A stretch of 64,000 nucleotides of DNA, from contig NZ_JACGLT010000003.1 of assembly GCF_014062315.1 (NCBI RefSeq), positions 62,001-126,000 of the forward strand. The letters run 5' to 3'. A program made the position numbers and the translations under genes. Positions within the stretch are counted from its first letter, which is position 1, and the number at the start of each line of letters is the position of its first letter. Below, piece by piece: positions 43,880-52,454 of this stretch. Source of the DNA: Gelidibacter maritimus. GTDB lineage: Bacteria; Bacteroidota; Bacteroidia; Flavobacteriales; Flavobacteriaceae. The notes under the pieces were generated by a model. That model saw only the letters and a list, made by a program, of their open reading frames with translations, was not told where the DNA came from and ran no database searches.

Positions 43880-44575
43880 TTAATCTTCTCCTTTTTTACG
43901 TGATAGTAAAGCTTCTTTACTGATCCTGGCCAAATTGAAGTTAGGATCAATGGCAAGCGCACGATTTAAAGTGGCAATGGCAATTTCCTGATTGGCATCT
44001 TTATCTTCACTATAGGTGAGAATTCCTTTTAAATATAAAAACCCTGCTCTTAAAGAGGTTTGATACGGTTGTTGCGTCTCATAATAAGTACGTCTCATCT
44101 CGTCCGTTACGTTGGCCAGACCGTATTCAACTTTTTCTTGAGCACCAGCAATATCACCAGTCTGAAGCATTAAATCGGCTATTTCATAAGCTAACACCGG
44201 ACTGGCTTCTTTTTTATAGAGTTTTTGATAAAACTCCAGCGCACGGGCACGTTCGCCCAAAGCATTTAGGGCAATAGCCTTAATTTCAGTATTTAAGTCA
44301 GAATCTGTGGCATTTGCCTCAATACCAATGGTATTTAAAGCTTCCATGTTTCGGCCTTCAGAAACATAAATATACGCCAGAGTATCTTTTCTGGCCTGAG
44401 TTGGTGCAAGCACGTCAAGATGCGTCATGGCATTGATGACACCTTGAACGTCGCCTTGCTTTTTCATTTGTTGGTAGTACTTTTCAAAGTGCTTTTGAAG
44501 TTCTGTCTGGGTTTGGGCAGCGATATTTAATGAACTCATCACAGCCACAAGTAGAATTAGTTTTTTCATTTTCAA
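43880..44575 (-). CDS. Exported TPR-like protein
   Basis: A 231-residue protein with a signal peptide (MKMKKLILLVAVMSSLNIAAQ; the second Met, MKKLIL at 44569, is an equally good start). Helical repeats of TPR/Sel1-like character follow: LAYIYVSEGRNMEALNTIG, IALNALGERARALEFYQKLYK, YEIADLMLQTGDIAGAQEKVEYGL, AIATLNRALAIDPNFNLARI. Probably a periplasmic scaffold; the partner is unknown. A perfect TAnnTTTG box (TAGATTTG) lies 49 bp upstream on the same strand. Confidence 0.8.
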   Translation of the reverse strand: MKMKKLILLVAVMSSLNIAAQTQTELQKHFEKYYQQMKKQGDVQGVINAMTHLDVLAPTQARKDTLAYIYVSEGRNMEALNTIGIEANATDSDLNTEIKAIALNALGERARALEFYQKLYKKEASPVLAYEIADLMLQTGDIAGAQEKVEYGLANVTDEMRRTYYETQQPYQTSLRAGFLYLKGILTYSEDKDANQEIAIATLNRALAIDPNFNLARISKEALLSRKKGED

Positions 44576-44623
44576 ATTAGATATTCTCGGCTTTATATCA
44601 GGCCGTTATTTAGTTAATTGCGC

Positions 44624-44631
44624 CAAATCTA
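44624..44631 (-). promoter_or_regulatory. Bacteroidota-type -7 box (TAGATTTG) of the TPR gene
   Basis: Exact match to TAnnTTTG, 49-56 bp before the start codon; a TTTG about 15 bp further upstream could be a -33 element, with spacing shorter than the usual 19. Confidence 0.45.
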
Positions 44632-44671
44632 TAAAAATAAATAAAACAAACCCTTAAAAGCTTGCTAATTG

Positions 44672-45481
44672 TTACAGATGGTGTTTAAACTCATATTTCA
44701 AAATCTGTTCCACTTTTTTGCTGGAAATAATTTTCCCGCGACTTTGGCTAGCGGAATCAAATTGTGGAATGGGAAGGTTTTGCGATTTACAGAGTGATGT
44801 ATAATACGCTTTTCTTGTAGGATGTTGAGGTGCAGCGGCATTGAAATCAGTATTCCAATGTTGACCTTGGATGATCCTTTTTATTATGGCAATACAATCG
44901 TCTTGATGAATTAAATTGATTGGGCCTTCTGGACTCTTTATGTCGGTTTTTCCCGATAGAAATTTTGCTGGATTCCGATTGTCTCCAAATAACCCGCCAA
45001 ATCTTAGAATTGTTGTTTCAAAATTTTGATTGGTTTTAAAAACCTGTTCGGCAGCGATGAGCTGCTTGGCAGATGCCGATTGTCCGTTTTTTGGACTTTC
45101 TTCTGTAATAACCGGCATTGACATATCATCTTCATAAACAGCAGTGGAACTGACATACAGGACGCTCTTTATCGTCGAACGTTCAATGTGCTTACAAAGT
45201 AAGTCCATCTGTTTGACAAAGTCTGCATCAGGGTTCTTGCGTAATCCGGGCGGAATGTTGACGATAAGAATCTCGCTCTCCTCTAAACAATGGTCAATAT
45301 TCCCGTTGATACCTTCTTTAGAAATGGAAATCAAAAACGGTTGGATGCCTACCTTTTTTAATTCTTCTAATTTATCAGTAGAGGTTGTGGAGCCTTTTAT
45401 GACATAACCGTCTTTTATCAATTCTGCCGCAAGCGGTAGTCCAAGCCAACCACAACCGATAATGCTTATCTGTTTATTCAA
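44672..45481 (-). CDS. SDR/NAD(P)-binding epimerase-like protein (YeeZ type)
   Basis: A 269-residue nucleotide-binding protein. The N terminus ISIIGCGWLGLPLAAELIKDGY is a Rossmann motif (GxGxLG variant); VLYVSSTAVYEDD and LRFGGLFGDNRNPAKFLSG resemble the reductase/epimerase families of extended SDRs. The catalytic Tyr-x-x-x-Lys is not obvious, so enzymatic function is uncertain. The start is TTG 45481: the frame has no ATG at this point, and TTGAATAA overlaps the upstream stop codon by 8 bp, which suggests translational coupling to the M28 peptidase gene. Confidence 0.82.
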   Translation of the reverse strand: MNKQISIIGCGWLGLPLAAELIKDGYVIKGSTTSTDKLEELKKVGIQPFLISISKEGINGNIDHCLEESEILIVNIPPGLRKNPDADFVKQMDLLCKHIERSTIKSVLYVSSTAVYEDDMSMPVITEESPKNGQSASAKQLIAAEQVFKTNQNFETTILRFGGLFGDNRNPAKFLSGKTDIKSPEGPINLIHQDDCIAIIKRIIQGQHWNTDFNAAAPQHPTRKAYYTSLCKSQNLPIPQFDSASQSRGKIISSKKVEQILKYEFKHHL

Positions 45482-47774
45482 GAGAGATGGTTTTTTTTAT
45501 GATAATGGCATCATTTAAAACAAATGGTTTTGGAATCATTGATTTCGATCGTTTTGCGATGTTGAATAAATCGTTTTCCAATAGGTCAAAAGACACTTCA
45601 AAAATCTCGAAAGTTGTTGTTTGGGACGCAGGAACAGTAAAGTTCAATTCGATGGCCTTCTCTTCAGTAACCACATAACTGAACAGTCTGTTTTTGATAC
45701 GTTCTTTAAAAACTTGGGTTTCATCCTCTCCTTTTGAAATTTCCAATCCGTTGATGTTAAAGCTTAGAAAGGTGTTGGAGGCATCAGCATAAAACTCAAA
45801 GGTGTTCACGTTGCGCTGTGGCGAGACAAAGACCTGAAGATGTCTTACATCTCCAATAATAGTGTCTTTCTGTTTATCAACATAGGGTTTTTTGAGTGGT
45901 TTTATTTCGGCTTTTTTGCTGTAATATAATTTTGTGCCGTATTTACTATCAAAATTGATAGTGGAAGCGTCAAATTTATCAGGGTTATCGGTAAGTTGCG
46001 TTTTTGTCCAAGCGTCTAGAGTTTCATCATAAGTTGCCCATTGAGCTGTGTCGTTATCTGCGTCGTACAGATAGATGAGGCTGTTTGGTTTTGGTCGCTC
46101 TTCATTAAAGTCCGATGTGGCGTGTGCTGCCATGAAAAATCCCAAGGCTGAAATGAACAGTAGTAAAGCCCATCGGTTTTTATAACGCGAAAATCCGAAG
46201 ACGGTAATGCACAAAGAAAACATAATAGATATTAGCAGCGTGGTGGCAACAATGGTCTTTAATCCCAACCCTACCGGAAACATTTTTAGAAACGGCGACA
46301 TGATCATTAATAATGGAAAGAGTAAAAAGGTCATCAAAAGAATGTCAGGATGTCTTTGCCTGATCAGAACAAAAAGACTGATCAATCCAAAATAAACCGG
46401 GATGATAAAAAAGCTGGCACCTTTAAGTATAAATGCCAAAGCGGTACAAATAATTAACCATAAAAGCAATGGCGGAACCGCTAAACTTGCCGTATTTTCA
46501 GGTTTATAAACTTTGTTGTAAAGCCACATGCACACGGCTGTAGAAAACAGGGCGAAGGCCCAAATATAAAGATGGCCATTGTACGGAAAGCCATGAAGTA
46601 TTTCGGCGTACTGGGGGTAGATTAACAATAGTAATTTCCATCCAAAATAGCCAATAATACCGTTGATGAGCAAGGCGCCAATCCCCGGAAGGAAAGCTAG
46701 TGCCATTTGTTTGGAGTTTAATCTCCTTTTTTGAATGCCGTAAAATACCAAAGCTAAAAATATAAGCCACGCCAAAATTAGCATTGGAACTATCCAAGAA
46801 TTTGGATAGCTGACCATTTTAAAGAGTGGGACATTAAAATAGACCGAGTCTTTATCACTCTTTAAACTGCTGAGGTCGGCATTTGAGAAATAGTTGAGCA
46901 GTGGCATCAAATAACTACCTTGATGCTCTAAAGTATTTCGGTCCAATCGGTCGTAAGTATCTAAGGCCGTATGATAGTCAAAGTGATCATCAATAAAGGC
47001 AAAATTCAACCCGTCTATATCACCATCTTCCCTAAAATAAGTCAGATCTGTATCGTTGGGCAGCATTTTATAGACACTATAGGCCAAAGAATTGGCAACA
47101 GGGTAATCAGGATTTGCGGCTTTAAAGCCATTGATCAATTTTTGATTGCCACCATTGGTTTCAATCAACATATAGCTTGGTCCGCCGCTACCACGTGCTT
47201 CAAAATTTAGAACAAGACCAACATCCTCGGCCCATGGATGCTGATTCACGAAAATATCAGCACCATTTAGACCTAATTCTTCAGCATCGGAAAATAGGAT
47301 AATGATATCGTTTTTTGGAGTTTTACCTTCACTTAAAAAAGCACGAATTCCTTCCAAAATAGTGACCACGCCAGATCCAGCATCACTTGCGCCATAAGAG
47401 GCGTGCGATTTACTGTCGTAATGTGTGAGCAACATTAAGGCTTTAGAATTGTCGCTGCCCTTAATTCGAGCTAAAATATTTTTGGGTTTGACAATGCTGC
47501 CCCATTTTTTGTTTTGGCTATAGGCTTCTTGAATTTGTGTTTCGAGACCTAAATCGTTCAATGCCTTGACCAGATAGTTTTTAACCACTTCATGTTCTTC
47601 AGAACCCACATAATGTGGCTTTTTGGTTATTTTTTTGAGATGGACCAAGGCGCGCTCAGAAGAAAAAGCGGTGGGATCAGTATTTAAATCGGTAATTTTT
47701 GAGGGCATTAATGCGAAAAAACTCCAATAAATAACTAAAACAATTAAGACGACGGCAATGGCTTTTTTCAGCAT
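45474..47774 (-). CDS. M28-family metallopeptidase with multi-helix membrane domain
   Basis: A 766-residue membrane peptidase. Membrane helix about 5-21, then a catalytic M28 domain (about 40-300) with the zinc ligands in order: His118 (LTHYDS), Asp131 (GASDAGSG), Glu165-Glu166 (SDAEELG), Glu192 (FEARG), His268 (DYHTALD). About eight hydrophobic segments follow at about 325-575, then a C-terminal soluble domain (about 580-766). This layout resembles ER-type metallopeptidase (Fxna-like) proteins. All metal ligands are intact, so it should be an active aminopeptidase-like enzyme facing the periplasm. It overlaps the SDR gene by 8 bp. Confidence 0.91.
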   Translation of the reverse strand: MLKKAIAVVLIVLVIYWSFFALMPSKITDLNTDPTAFSSERALVHLKKITKKPHYVGSEEHEVVKNYLVKALNDLGLETQIQEAYSQNKKWGSIVKPKNILARIKGSDNSKALMLLTHYDSKSHASYGASDAGSGVVTILEGIRAFLSEGKTPKNDIIILFSDAEELGLNGADIFVNQHPWAEDVGLVLNFEARGSGGPSYMLIETNGGNQKLINGFKAANPDYPVANSLAYSVYKMLPNDTDLTYFREDGDIDGLNFAFIDDHFDYHTALDTYDRLDRNTLEHQGSYLMPLLNYFSNADLSSLKSDKDSVYFNVPLFKMVSYPNSWIVPMLILAWLIFLALVFYGIQKRRLNSKQMALAFLPGIGALLINGIIGYFGWKLLLLIYPQYAEILHGFPYNGHLYIWAFALFSTAVCMWLYNKVYKPENTASLAVPPLLLWLIICTALAFILKGASFFIIPVYFGLISLFVLIRQRHPDILLMTFLLFPLLMIMSPFLKMFPVGLGLKTIVATTLLISIMFSLCITVFGFSRYKNRWALLLFISALGFFMAAHATSDFNEERPKPNSLIYLYDADNDTAQWATYDETLDAWTKTQLTDNPDKFDASTINFDSKYGTKLYYSKKAEIKPLKKPYVDKQKDTIIGDVRHLQVFVSPQRNVNTFEFYADASNTFLSFNINGLEISKGEDETQVFKERIKNRLFSYVVTEEKAIELNFTVPASQTTTFEIFEVSFDLLENDLFNIAKRSKSMIPKPFVLNDAIIIKKTISLE

Positions 47775-47886
47775 AAAAGAAGGGTTTGGTTGGTAGTATA
47801 AAACTACAAAATAAATTTGGTGTAAATGAGTGTTAGGTTAAATGACGAATTTTTGCTAAATTTAAAGTTCACTAAAATATAAAATT

Positions 47887-48372
47887 ATGGCTATCAAGAG
47901 TTTTCAAGGTTCCCGAAGACAACAGCAAAAACTAAAAGCTGTTGATCAGTTGCCAGTTAGGGTTTGTGATTACATGACCAAAGATTTGATTACGTTCAGA
48001 ACGGATCAAAAGATATTTGAGGTGGTGGAAATTCTGATCAGACATAGAATTTCAGGAGGGCCTGTGGTTAACGATAACAATGAATTGGTTGGGATTATTT
48101 CTGAAGGCGATTGCTTAAAGCAGATCAGCGATAATAGATACTACAATATGCCTGTTGAAAAAGATACGGTTGGGGATCGGATGATGACCAATGTAGATAC
48201 CTTAGATGGCAATATGAATGTTTTTGACGCGGCGAGTATATTTTTAGAATCCAAACATCGTAGATTTCCAATTCTTGAAAATGGAAAATTGGTAGGACAG
48301 ATCAGTCAAAAGGATGTTTTAAAAGCGGCCTTGGAAATGAAAGGTCACACTTGGGATCCGAAAGAGAAGTAG
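47887..48372 (+). CDS. CBS-domain protein
   Basis: A 161-residue cytoplasmic protein with two CBS motifs in tandem: about 28-85 (VCDYMTKDLITFRTDQKIFEVVEILIRHRISGGPVV) and about 95-150 (VGDRMMTNVDTLDGNMNVFDAASIFLESKHRRFPIL). The pair should bind an adenine nucleotide and act as a sensor. There is no attached enzyme or channel domain. It is divergent from the M28 gene with 112 bp between starts. Confidence 0.9.
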   Translation: MAIKSFQGSRRQQQKLKAVDQLPVRVCDYMTKDLITFRTDQKIFEVVEILIRHRISGGPVVNDNNELVGIISEGDCLKQISDNRYYNMPVEKDTVGDRMMTNVDTLDGNMNVFDAASIFLESKHRRFPILENGKLVGQISQKDVLKAALEMKGHTWDPKEK

Positions 48373-48387
48373 AGTGTTTGTAGGTGT

Positions 48388-48738
48388 TTAACTCTCCCGT
48401 TTAACCAAGGCGTAAAAATCACCTTCAAGCGGTAAATAGCCTTGATCATAAACAAAGTAATACACGGTGCCAATTTTAGTGGTGTAGATACTTGTGAAAT
48501 AATTAAAATCAAAACCTTTTTCAATCAGTTTCCCTCGGGAAACTTTTGTTTTTTGATCTGGATTTAAACTTTCCAAGATCCGATAGTTTTTACGCAACCT
48601 GTTATTCGTATTTCTGATCAGGTTTTTATTGTCCTTGTTGATGGTGTTGTTGTAAGAGTTTCTGCAGGCATCACTGCAGAATTTTTTATCGGCTCTACCA
48701 AAAATCTTCTCACCACATTCTAAACACTTTTTGCTCAT
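48388..48738 (-). CDS. Zinc-ribbon protein of unknown function
   Basis: A 116-residue protein. The N terminus has a Cys4 zinc ribbon (CLECGEKIFGRADKKFCSDACRN; C-x2-C ... C-x3-C), then a basic helical region (NTNNRLRKNYRILESL) and a C-terminal segment DFNYFTSIYTTKIGTVYYFVYDQGYL. It resembles small DUF2116/ribbon proteins of Bacteroidota. Nucleic acid binding is possible but not shown. It is tail-to-tail with the CBS gene, whose stop lies 15 bp away. Confidence 0.78.
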   Translation of the reverse strand: MSKKCLECGEKIFGRADKKFCSDACRNSYNNTINKDNKNLIRNTNNRLRKNYRILESLNPDQKTKVSRGKLIEKGFDFNYFTSIYTTKIGTVYYFVYDQGYLPLEGDFYALVKRES

Positions 48739-48788
48739 AATTTAGAAGTTAACAAACAACAAGATACAAATTATTCCTATTTGATAAC

Positions 48789-49433
48789 TTATAAGCCTTT
48801 TGATAGAATAAGGGTATTGGTCTGATTTACTTTTTCAAATACTTCTGTCTGATATTTATGCGATTTTAAAAATTCGATAACCTCGTTTAGCGCATGGCTT
48901 TTTGTTTTGGCCAAGGAAGCATTAAATAGAATAGTGCCATTAGTAGATGAGGCTTTCAGAATGTCCTTCCAAAACGGAATCATTAAAAATGCCTTCGGCA
49001 CATCGGTATCAATGAACAGGTCGATGATGATCAAATCAAATTGAGTACTATTTACCTGCATAAATACCAAGGCATCTTCACAAACAATTTTTAAATTTCC
49101 ATCTTCCTTAAGACCGAATTCATTCTTGGCAATGTCTATAACAGTTGGATCGATATCTACTGCGGTAATTTGCTTAGTATAAGAAAAATCTTTCCGAAGG
49201 GTTTCAATTACACTTCCCCCGCCGAGACCCAAGAGTAAAACGGATTTCACTTTGTTTAAATCGACGTGCTTTAATCCAAATTTCAAAATTCTTTGAAGAG
49301 AACCATAAGAATAATTGGCGTTTTTGGTATTGAGATGCTTTTTGCCGTTGTACCAGGTGATTTCCAAGGTCCCGCTAAAGTCAGATTGAATTTTCTTTGT
49401 AATGGGATAGAGATAGCTTAGAAGTTTGGCCAT
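48789..49433 (-). CDS. Spermidine synthase-like methyltransferase-fold protein
   Basis: A 214-residue class I methyltransferase/spermidine synthase-type protein. Motif I is LLLGLGGGSV (about 66-75); ITAVDIDPTVIDIAKNEFGL gives the acidic motif, and DLIIIDLFIDTDVPKAFLM the motif after the fourth strand. This set is typical of the fused polyamine-synthase-like family of unknown substrate. Cytoplasmic. It lies 50 bp upstream of the zinc-ribbon gene in the same direction, so they may be co-transcribed. Confidence 0.82.
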   Translation of the reverse strand: MAKLLSYLYPITKKIQSDFSGTLEITWYNGKKHLNTKNANYSYGSLQRILKFGLKHVDLNKVKSVLLLGLGGGSVIETLRKDFSYTKQITAVDIDPTVIDIAKNEFGLKEDGNLKIVCEDALVFMQVNSTQFDLIIIDLFIDTDVPKAFLMIPFWKDILKASSTNGTILFNASLAKTKSHALNEVIEFLKSHKYQTEVFEKVNQTNTLILSKGL

Positions 49434-49473
49434 ACTTCAAATATACGCTTTTTTGATGTTTAAAATACCCGTT

Positions 49474-49503
49474 TTCAAACGACTACAAACATTTACAAAC
49501 GAG
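49474..49503 (+). promoter_or_regulatory. Three 10-bp iterons upstream of ssb copy 1
   Basis: TTCAAACGAC-TACAAACATT-TACAAACGAG: three direct 10-bp repeats, one per helical turn. The same array stands at 51781-51810 before ssb copy 2. Candidate operator for cooperative protein binding, about 115 bp before the start codon. Confidence 0.55.
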
Positions 49504-49616
49504 TTTAAGTAGTTAATAACCGAATAAGATTAGGTTACCATCGCATCTTTGTGATGTTGAATTGACCGAATGATATTCAATAGTATTAACTGTTTAACCT
49601 TTAAATTTTAGAAATC

Positions 49617-49952
49617 ATGAACGCATTAAGAAACACAGTACAGTTGATTGGAAGATTAGGACAGGATCCTGAAATTGTAAGTTTTCCTGACGGGAACAAA
49701 TTGGCAAAATTCTCTATGGCCACAGATGACAGCTATAAGGCTAAAGATGGCACCAAAGTAGAGCGCACTTATTGGCATAATGTGGTGGTGAAAGGGGGAT
49801 TGGTAGACGTTGTTGAAAAGTACGTCGCCAAAGGCAAGGAAATCGCCATTGCAGGCAAATTAACCAACCGTTCCTGGGATGACAAGGACGGCAAGAAGCA
49901 ATATATGACCGAGATCCATTGTAATGGTCTGTTGCTCTTGGGCGGGAAGTAG
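49617..49952 (+). CDS. ssb: Single-stranded DNA-binding protein, short form, copy 1
   Basis: A 111-residue SSB made of one OB fold (LIGRLGQDPEI, KLAKFSMATDDSY, YWHNVVVKGGLVDVVEKYVAKGKEIAIAGKLTNRSW). It ends at LLLLGGK, immediately after the OB fold: the disordered linker and acidic DIPF-type tail of ordinary SSBs, which recruit repair proteins, are absent. It is 89% identical to copy 2 at 51924. The upstream 140 bp and the downstream terminator region are also duplicated. Confidence 0.92.
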   Translation: MNALRNTVQLIGRLGQDPEIVSFPDGNKLAKFSMATDDSYKAKDGTKVERTYWHNVVVKGGLVDVVEKYVAKGKEIAIAGKLTNRSWDDKDGKKQYMTEIHCNGLLLLGGK

Positions 49953-49991
49953 GAATTAAAATTCCAATTTGCCCTATCTACCCACTGGTAG

Positions 49992-50039
49992 AAAATTCCA
50001 AATTCTAATGCAAGACCATTGGGATTTGGAATTTTTTTA
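49992..50039 (+). terminator. Terminator after ssb copy 1
   Basis: AAAATTCCAAAT pairs with ATTTGGAATTTT around a loop of about 20 bases, followed by T-rich sequence. It is homologous to the terminator after copy 2. Confidence 0.85.
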
Positions 50040-50048
50040 TTCGCATCT

Positions 50049-50108
50049 GTGGGTTTTATTGCTTCAGGGCTTGTTTCAATCGAAAAGATAGTCCCGAATT
50101 CATACCTC
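50049..50108 (+). repeat. Dispersed degenerate 59-bp repeat, copy 2
   Basis: Aligns with 35826-35884; see that entry. It begins right after the ssb terminator. Confidence 0.45.
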
Positions 50109-50258
50109 TAAAACTTCATTCATGGTTCTTGATTGGGGTTTTCCACCGACGATATCTTACTCTGTAAATCAACCTTTAATTCCAAAAGAGTAAGCTTAGG
50201 TTTTTTTAATAGTAAATAAGGCTGTAAATTTCATTTTTGGTAAAATTTTTTGAGGTTT

Positions 50259-51347
50259 ATGAAATTATATGTGCTTTTTTTATCCGTCGTTCTTGGATTA
50301 GTTTCCTGTGCAGGAAATGAAAATTTACAATCTCCAGATGAGATCTTGTCAAAGGCTTCGGAAAAACTCACTACATGGGAGACCATAAGTTTTACTGCAA
50401 CTACAAACAATCCTACCAGACCGACCACAAAAACCGTTTACAAATTGAAGAAGGTTAATTATGAGCCTCATTTAAAACTGTTCTTTTTTAAAGAAATGAA
50501 CCAGGAAACGGCCATCTATTACAAACTCGCTTCTTTAGCTGTGGTTGAAGATAAAAAGAATAAAATTACCGTCTTTGATTATGGCAAGGACCGTTCCATT
50601 CCAAGATATCTGGAGGCCTATATGGGAGATGATGATAATCTATTGGTGACGGCGAGACTAATGAATCAATTCAAAGATAACATCGACTACGTTGAACAAA
50701 CGAGTTTTAATGACCGGGAATCCTATGTTTATACTTTTGATAAATACAAAATTTGGATCGACGCCAAGTTAGCAACTCCTTTAAAACTTGAAATAGCCAA
50801 TGGGAAATCAGCTAAAAAAGAAATAATCTATGACGCACTTGTTTTCAATGAGCCCATGGATGACGCTGTTTTTACTCATATAGAGAAGGAAGGCTATGTT
50901 TCGTCTGTTTTTGGCATTAAAAAAGAGCCAATGCTCAATGTGAAAGCACCCGATTGGAACTTGTTGGATTTGGATGGCAAAAAAGTGTCTTTAGGTGATT
51001 TTCGAGGATCGCCGATATTTTTGGAGGCCTGGACCTCTTCGTGCAACCATTGTATGGCGTCTCTTCCAAAAGTCAAGGAAATTGAAAGTGAATTTGGCGA
51101 CAAGGTGAAAGTCATCACCGTAAATTTTGATTACGACTTAAGTGAAACCAAAAAAACCGCTAAAACTGAAGGGCTCAATTATATGATCTTACAGGGTGAT
51201 GCAAGCTTTGACAAGCATTATGATTTGCGTTCATTTCCATCTTATTTTGTTATCAATAGTGAGGGCACCATAGTCTATTCAGAACGCGGTACCATTGAAG
51301 GTAAGAAAGCAAAAGCACTTTTTGAAGCGCTTAGGCGGGTTAAATAA
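50259..51347 (+). CDS. TlpA/redoxin-domain lipoprotein with CNHC active site
   Basis: A 362-residue envelope protein. A TTG (50250) opens the frame, but ATG 50259 begins the lipoprotein signal (LFLSVVLGLVSC, Cys16) and is used. The N-terminal two thirds (about 25-220) form a beta-rich domain of unknown type (LKLFFFKEMNQETAIYYKL, YVYTFDKYKIWIDAKLATPLKLEI). The C-terminal redoxin domain starts at KAPDWNLLDLDG (about 232), with active site WTSSC262-NHC265 instead of the usual CxPC, and SFPSYFVINSEG as the cis-Pro loop. Thiol-disulfide exchange is likely; with CNHC the redox potential may differ. It sits between the two ssb copies with no obvious functional link. Confidence 0.85.
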   Translation: MKLYVLFLSVVLGLVSCAGNENLQSPDEILSKASEKLTTWETISFTATTNNPTRPTTKTVYKLKKVNYEPHLKLFFFKEMNQETAIYYKLASLAVVEDKKNKITVFDYGKDRSIPRYLEAYMGDDDNLLVTARLMNQFKDNIDYVEQTSFNDRESYVYTFDKYKIWIDAKLATPLKLEIANGKSAKKEIIYDALVFNEPMDDAVFTHIEKEGYVSSVFGIKKEPMLNVKAPDWNLLDLDGKKVSLGDFRGSPIFLEAWTSSCNHCMASLPKVKEIESEFGDKVKVITVNFDYDLSETKKTAKTEGLNYMILQGDASFDKHYDLRSFPSYFVINSEGTIVYSERGTIEGKKAKALFEALRRVK

Positions 51348-51373
51348 TAGTTATGATTATAGAAATTAATTAA

Positions 51374-51676
51374 TTAAAAGGGCGCTTTGCAGATATTAGA
51401 GAGCTCTTCATTTATTTCAAAAACTTTCCCTCTGATATTTGAATATCCAAATTCGCTCAATCTTTTCGAATGCATTTTTAAATAGTTCTCTGCATTTTCT
51501 CGAGTATCAAACATATAAACACCTCCGGCCATGTTGTCTTTCTTACTTTCTGTCCAGAATTTCCAGATAAAACCAGGTTCCTTGTTTATGCTTTTTGCAA
51601 GCTCTTTCATTTGACTTGCCATTTCCTTTCCCCATACGTCTTTATGCGGGAAATCTACATGCATGATAACTGCCAT
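51374..51676 (-). CDS. YdhR-like putative monooxygenase (antibiotic biosynthesis monooxygenase fold)
   Basis: A 100-residue small protein. MAVIMHVDFPHKDVWGKEMASQMKELAKSINKEPGFIWKFW and GGVYMFDTRENAENYLKMHSKRL match the dimeric alpha-beta YdhR/ABM-type domain, usually annotated as a putative monooxygenase. Substrate unknown. It is on the opposite strand to its neighbours, convergent with the redoxin gene (26 bp between stops) and divergent from ssb copy 2. Confidence 0.8.
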   Translation of the reverse strand: MAVIMHVDFPHKDVWGKEMASQMKELAKSINKEPGFIWKFWTESKKDNMAGGVYMFDTRENAENYLKMHSKRLSEFGYSNIRGKVFEINEELSNICKAPF

Positions 51677-51780
51677 AATATTTGAGTTTTAATTTAATTG
51701 TAAAGTTAGAGATAAGTAATTGTTTTTCTACTATGAATTTCCTGTAAGAAACGGGTTGTTTAAAGCACATCATATCCGTT

Positions 51781-51810
51781 TACAAACGACTACAAGCATT
51801 TACAAACGAG
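51781..51810 (+). promoter_or_regulatory. Three 10-bp iterons upstream of ssb copy 2
   Basis: TACAAACGAC-TACAAGCATT-TACAAACGAG, three tandem 10-bp units, the same as at 49474-49503 with two base changes. Confidence 0.6.
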
Positions 51811-51923
51811 TTTAAATAGTTAATAACCGAATAGTATTAGGTTACCATCGCATCTTTGTGATGTTGAATTGACCGAATGATATTCAATAGTATTAACTGT
51901 TTAACCTTTAAATTTTAGAAATC

Positions 51924-52259
51924 ATGAACGCATTAAGAAACACAGTACAGTTGATTGGAAGATTAGGACAAGATCCTGAAATTGTAAGTTTTCCTGACGG
52001 GAACAAATTAGCAAAATTCTCTATGGCCACAGACGACAGCTACAAAGACAAAGATGGTAACAAAGTTGAGCGGGCCTATTGGCATAACATTGTGGTGAGA
52101 GGCGGTTTGGTAGACATAGTGGAAAAATATGTTACCAAAGGTAAAGAGATTGCCATTGAAGGTAAATTGACCAACCGTTCCTGGGAGGACAAAGATGGCA
52201 AGAAGCAGTACATCACGGAAATTTTCTGTAATGAGCTGTTGTTGTTGGGAGGGAAATAG
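51924..52259 (+). CDS. ssb: Single-stranded DNA-binding protein, short form, copy 2
   Basis: A 111-residue SSB, 89% identical to copy 1 at 49617 (12 substitutions, several toward charged residues such as A79E and G104E). One OB fold, no acidic C-terminal tail. The leader of the two copies is nearly identical for about 140 bp with no indels; the last 77 bp before the start codon are identical. Both copies sit 2307 bp apart in the same orientation. Copy 2 may be expressed differently because the iterons differ at two positions. Confidence 0.92.
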   Translation: MNALRNTVQLIGRLGQDPEIVSFPDGNKLAKFSMATDDSYKDKDGNKVERAYWHNIVVRGGLVDIVEKYVTKGKEIAIEGKLTNRSWEDKDGKKQYITEIFCNELLLLGGK

Positions 52260-52299
52260 AAATTTAAAACCCCAAATTCCGCTGTCTGCGGACTGGTAG

Positions 52300-52347
52300 A
52301 AAATTCCAAATTCCAATGCACGACCATTGGAGTTTGGAATTTTTTAT
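52300..52347 (+). terminator. Terminator after ssb copy 2
   Basis: ATTCCAAATTCCAAT pairs with ATTGGAGTTTGGAAT (one G-U wobble) around an 8-base loop, followed by TTTTTATTTC. It is a longer stem than at copy 1. Confidence 0.85.
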
Positions 52348-52454
52348 TTCCATTTGTTTCAATCAGCATCTGACTCTAAAATCAGGCTTCTAATTTCTAT
52401 GGTGTTCGCATTGGTCAAAATTCTCTGCCCTTAACACCCTAGCGGAGAAATAAT

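Larger units (their letters stand above)
49953..50258 (+). other. Intergenic region between ssb copy 1 and redoxin gene
   Basis: It contains the terminator (49992-50039), the dispersed repeat (50049-50108) and a second inverted repeat CTTACTCT/AGAGTAAG (50156-50194) that is followed after six bases by T7 and could be another terminator. No gene is supported. Confidence 0.5.
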
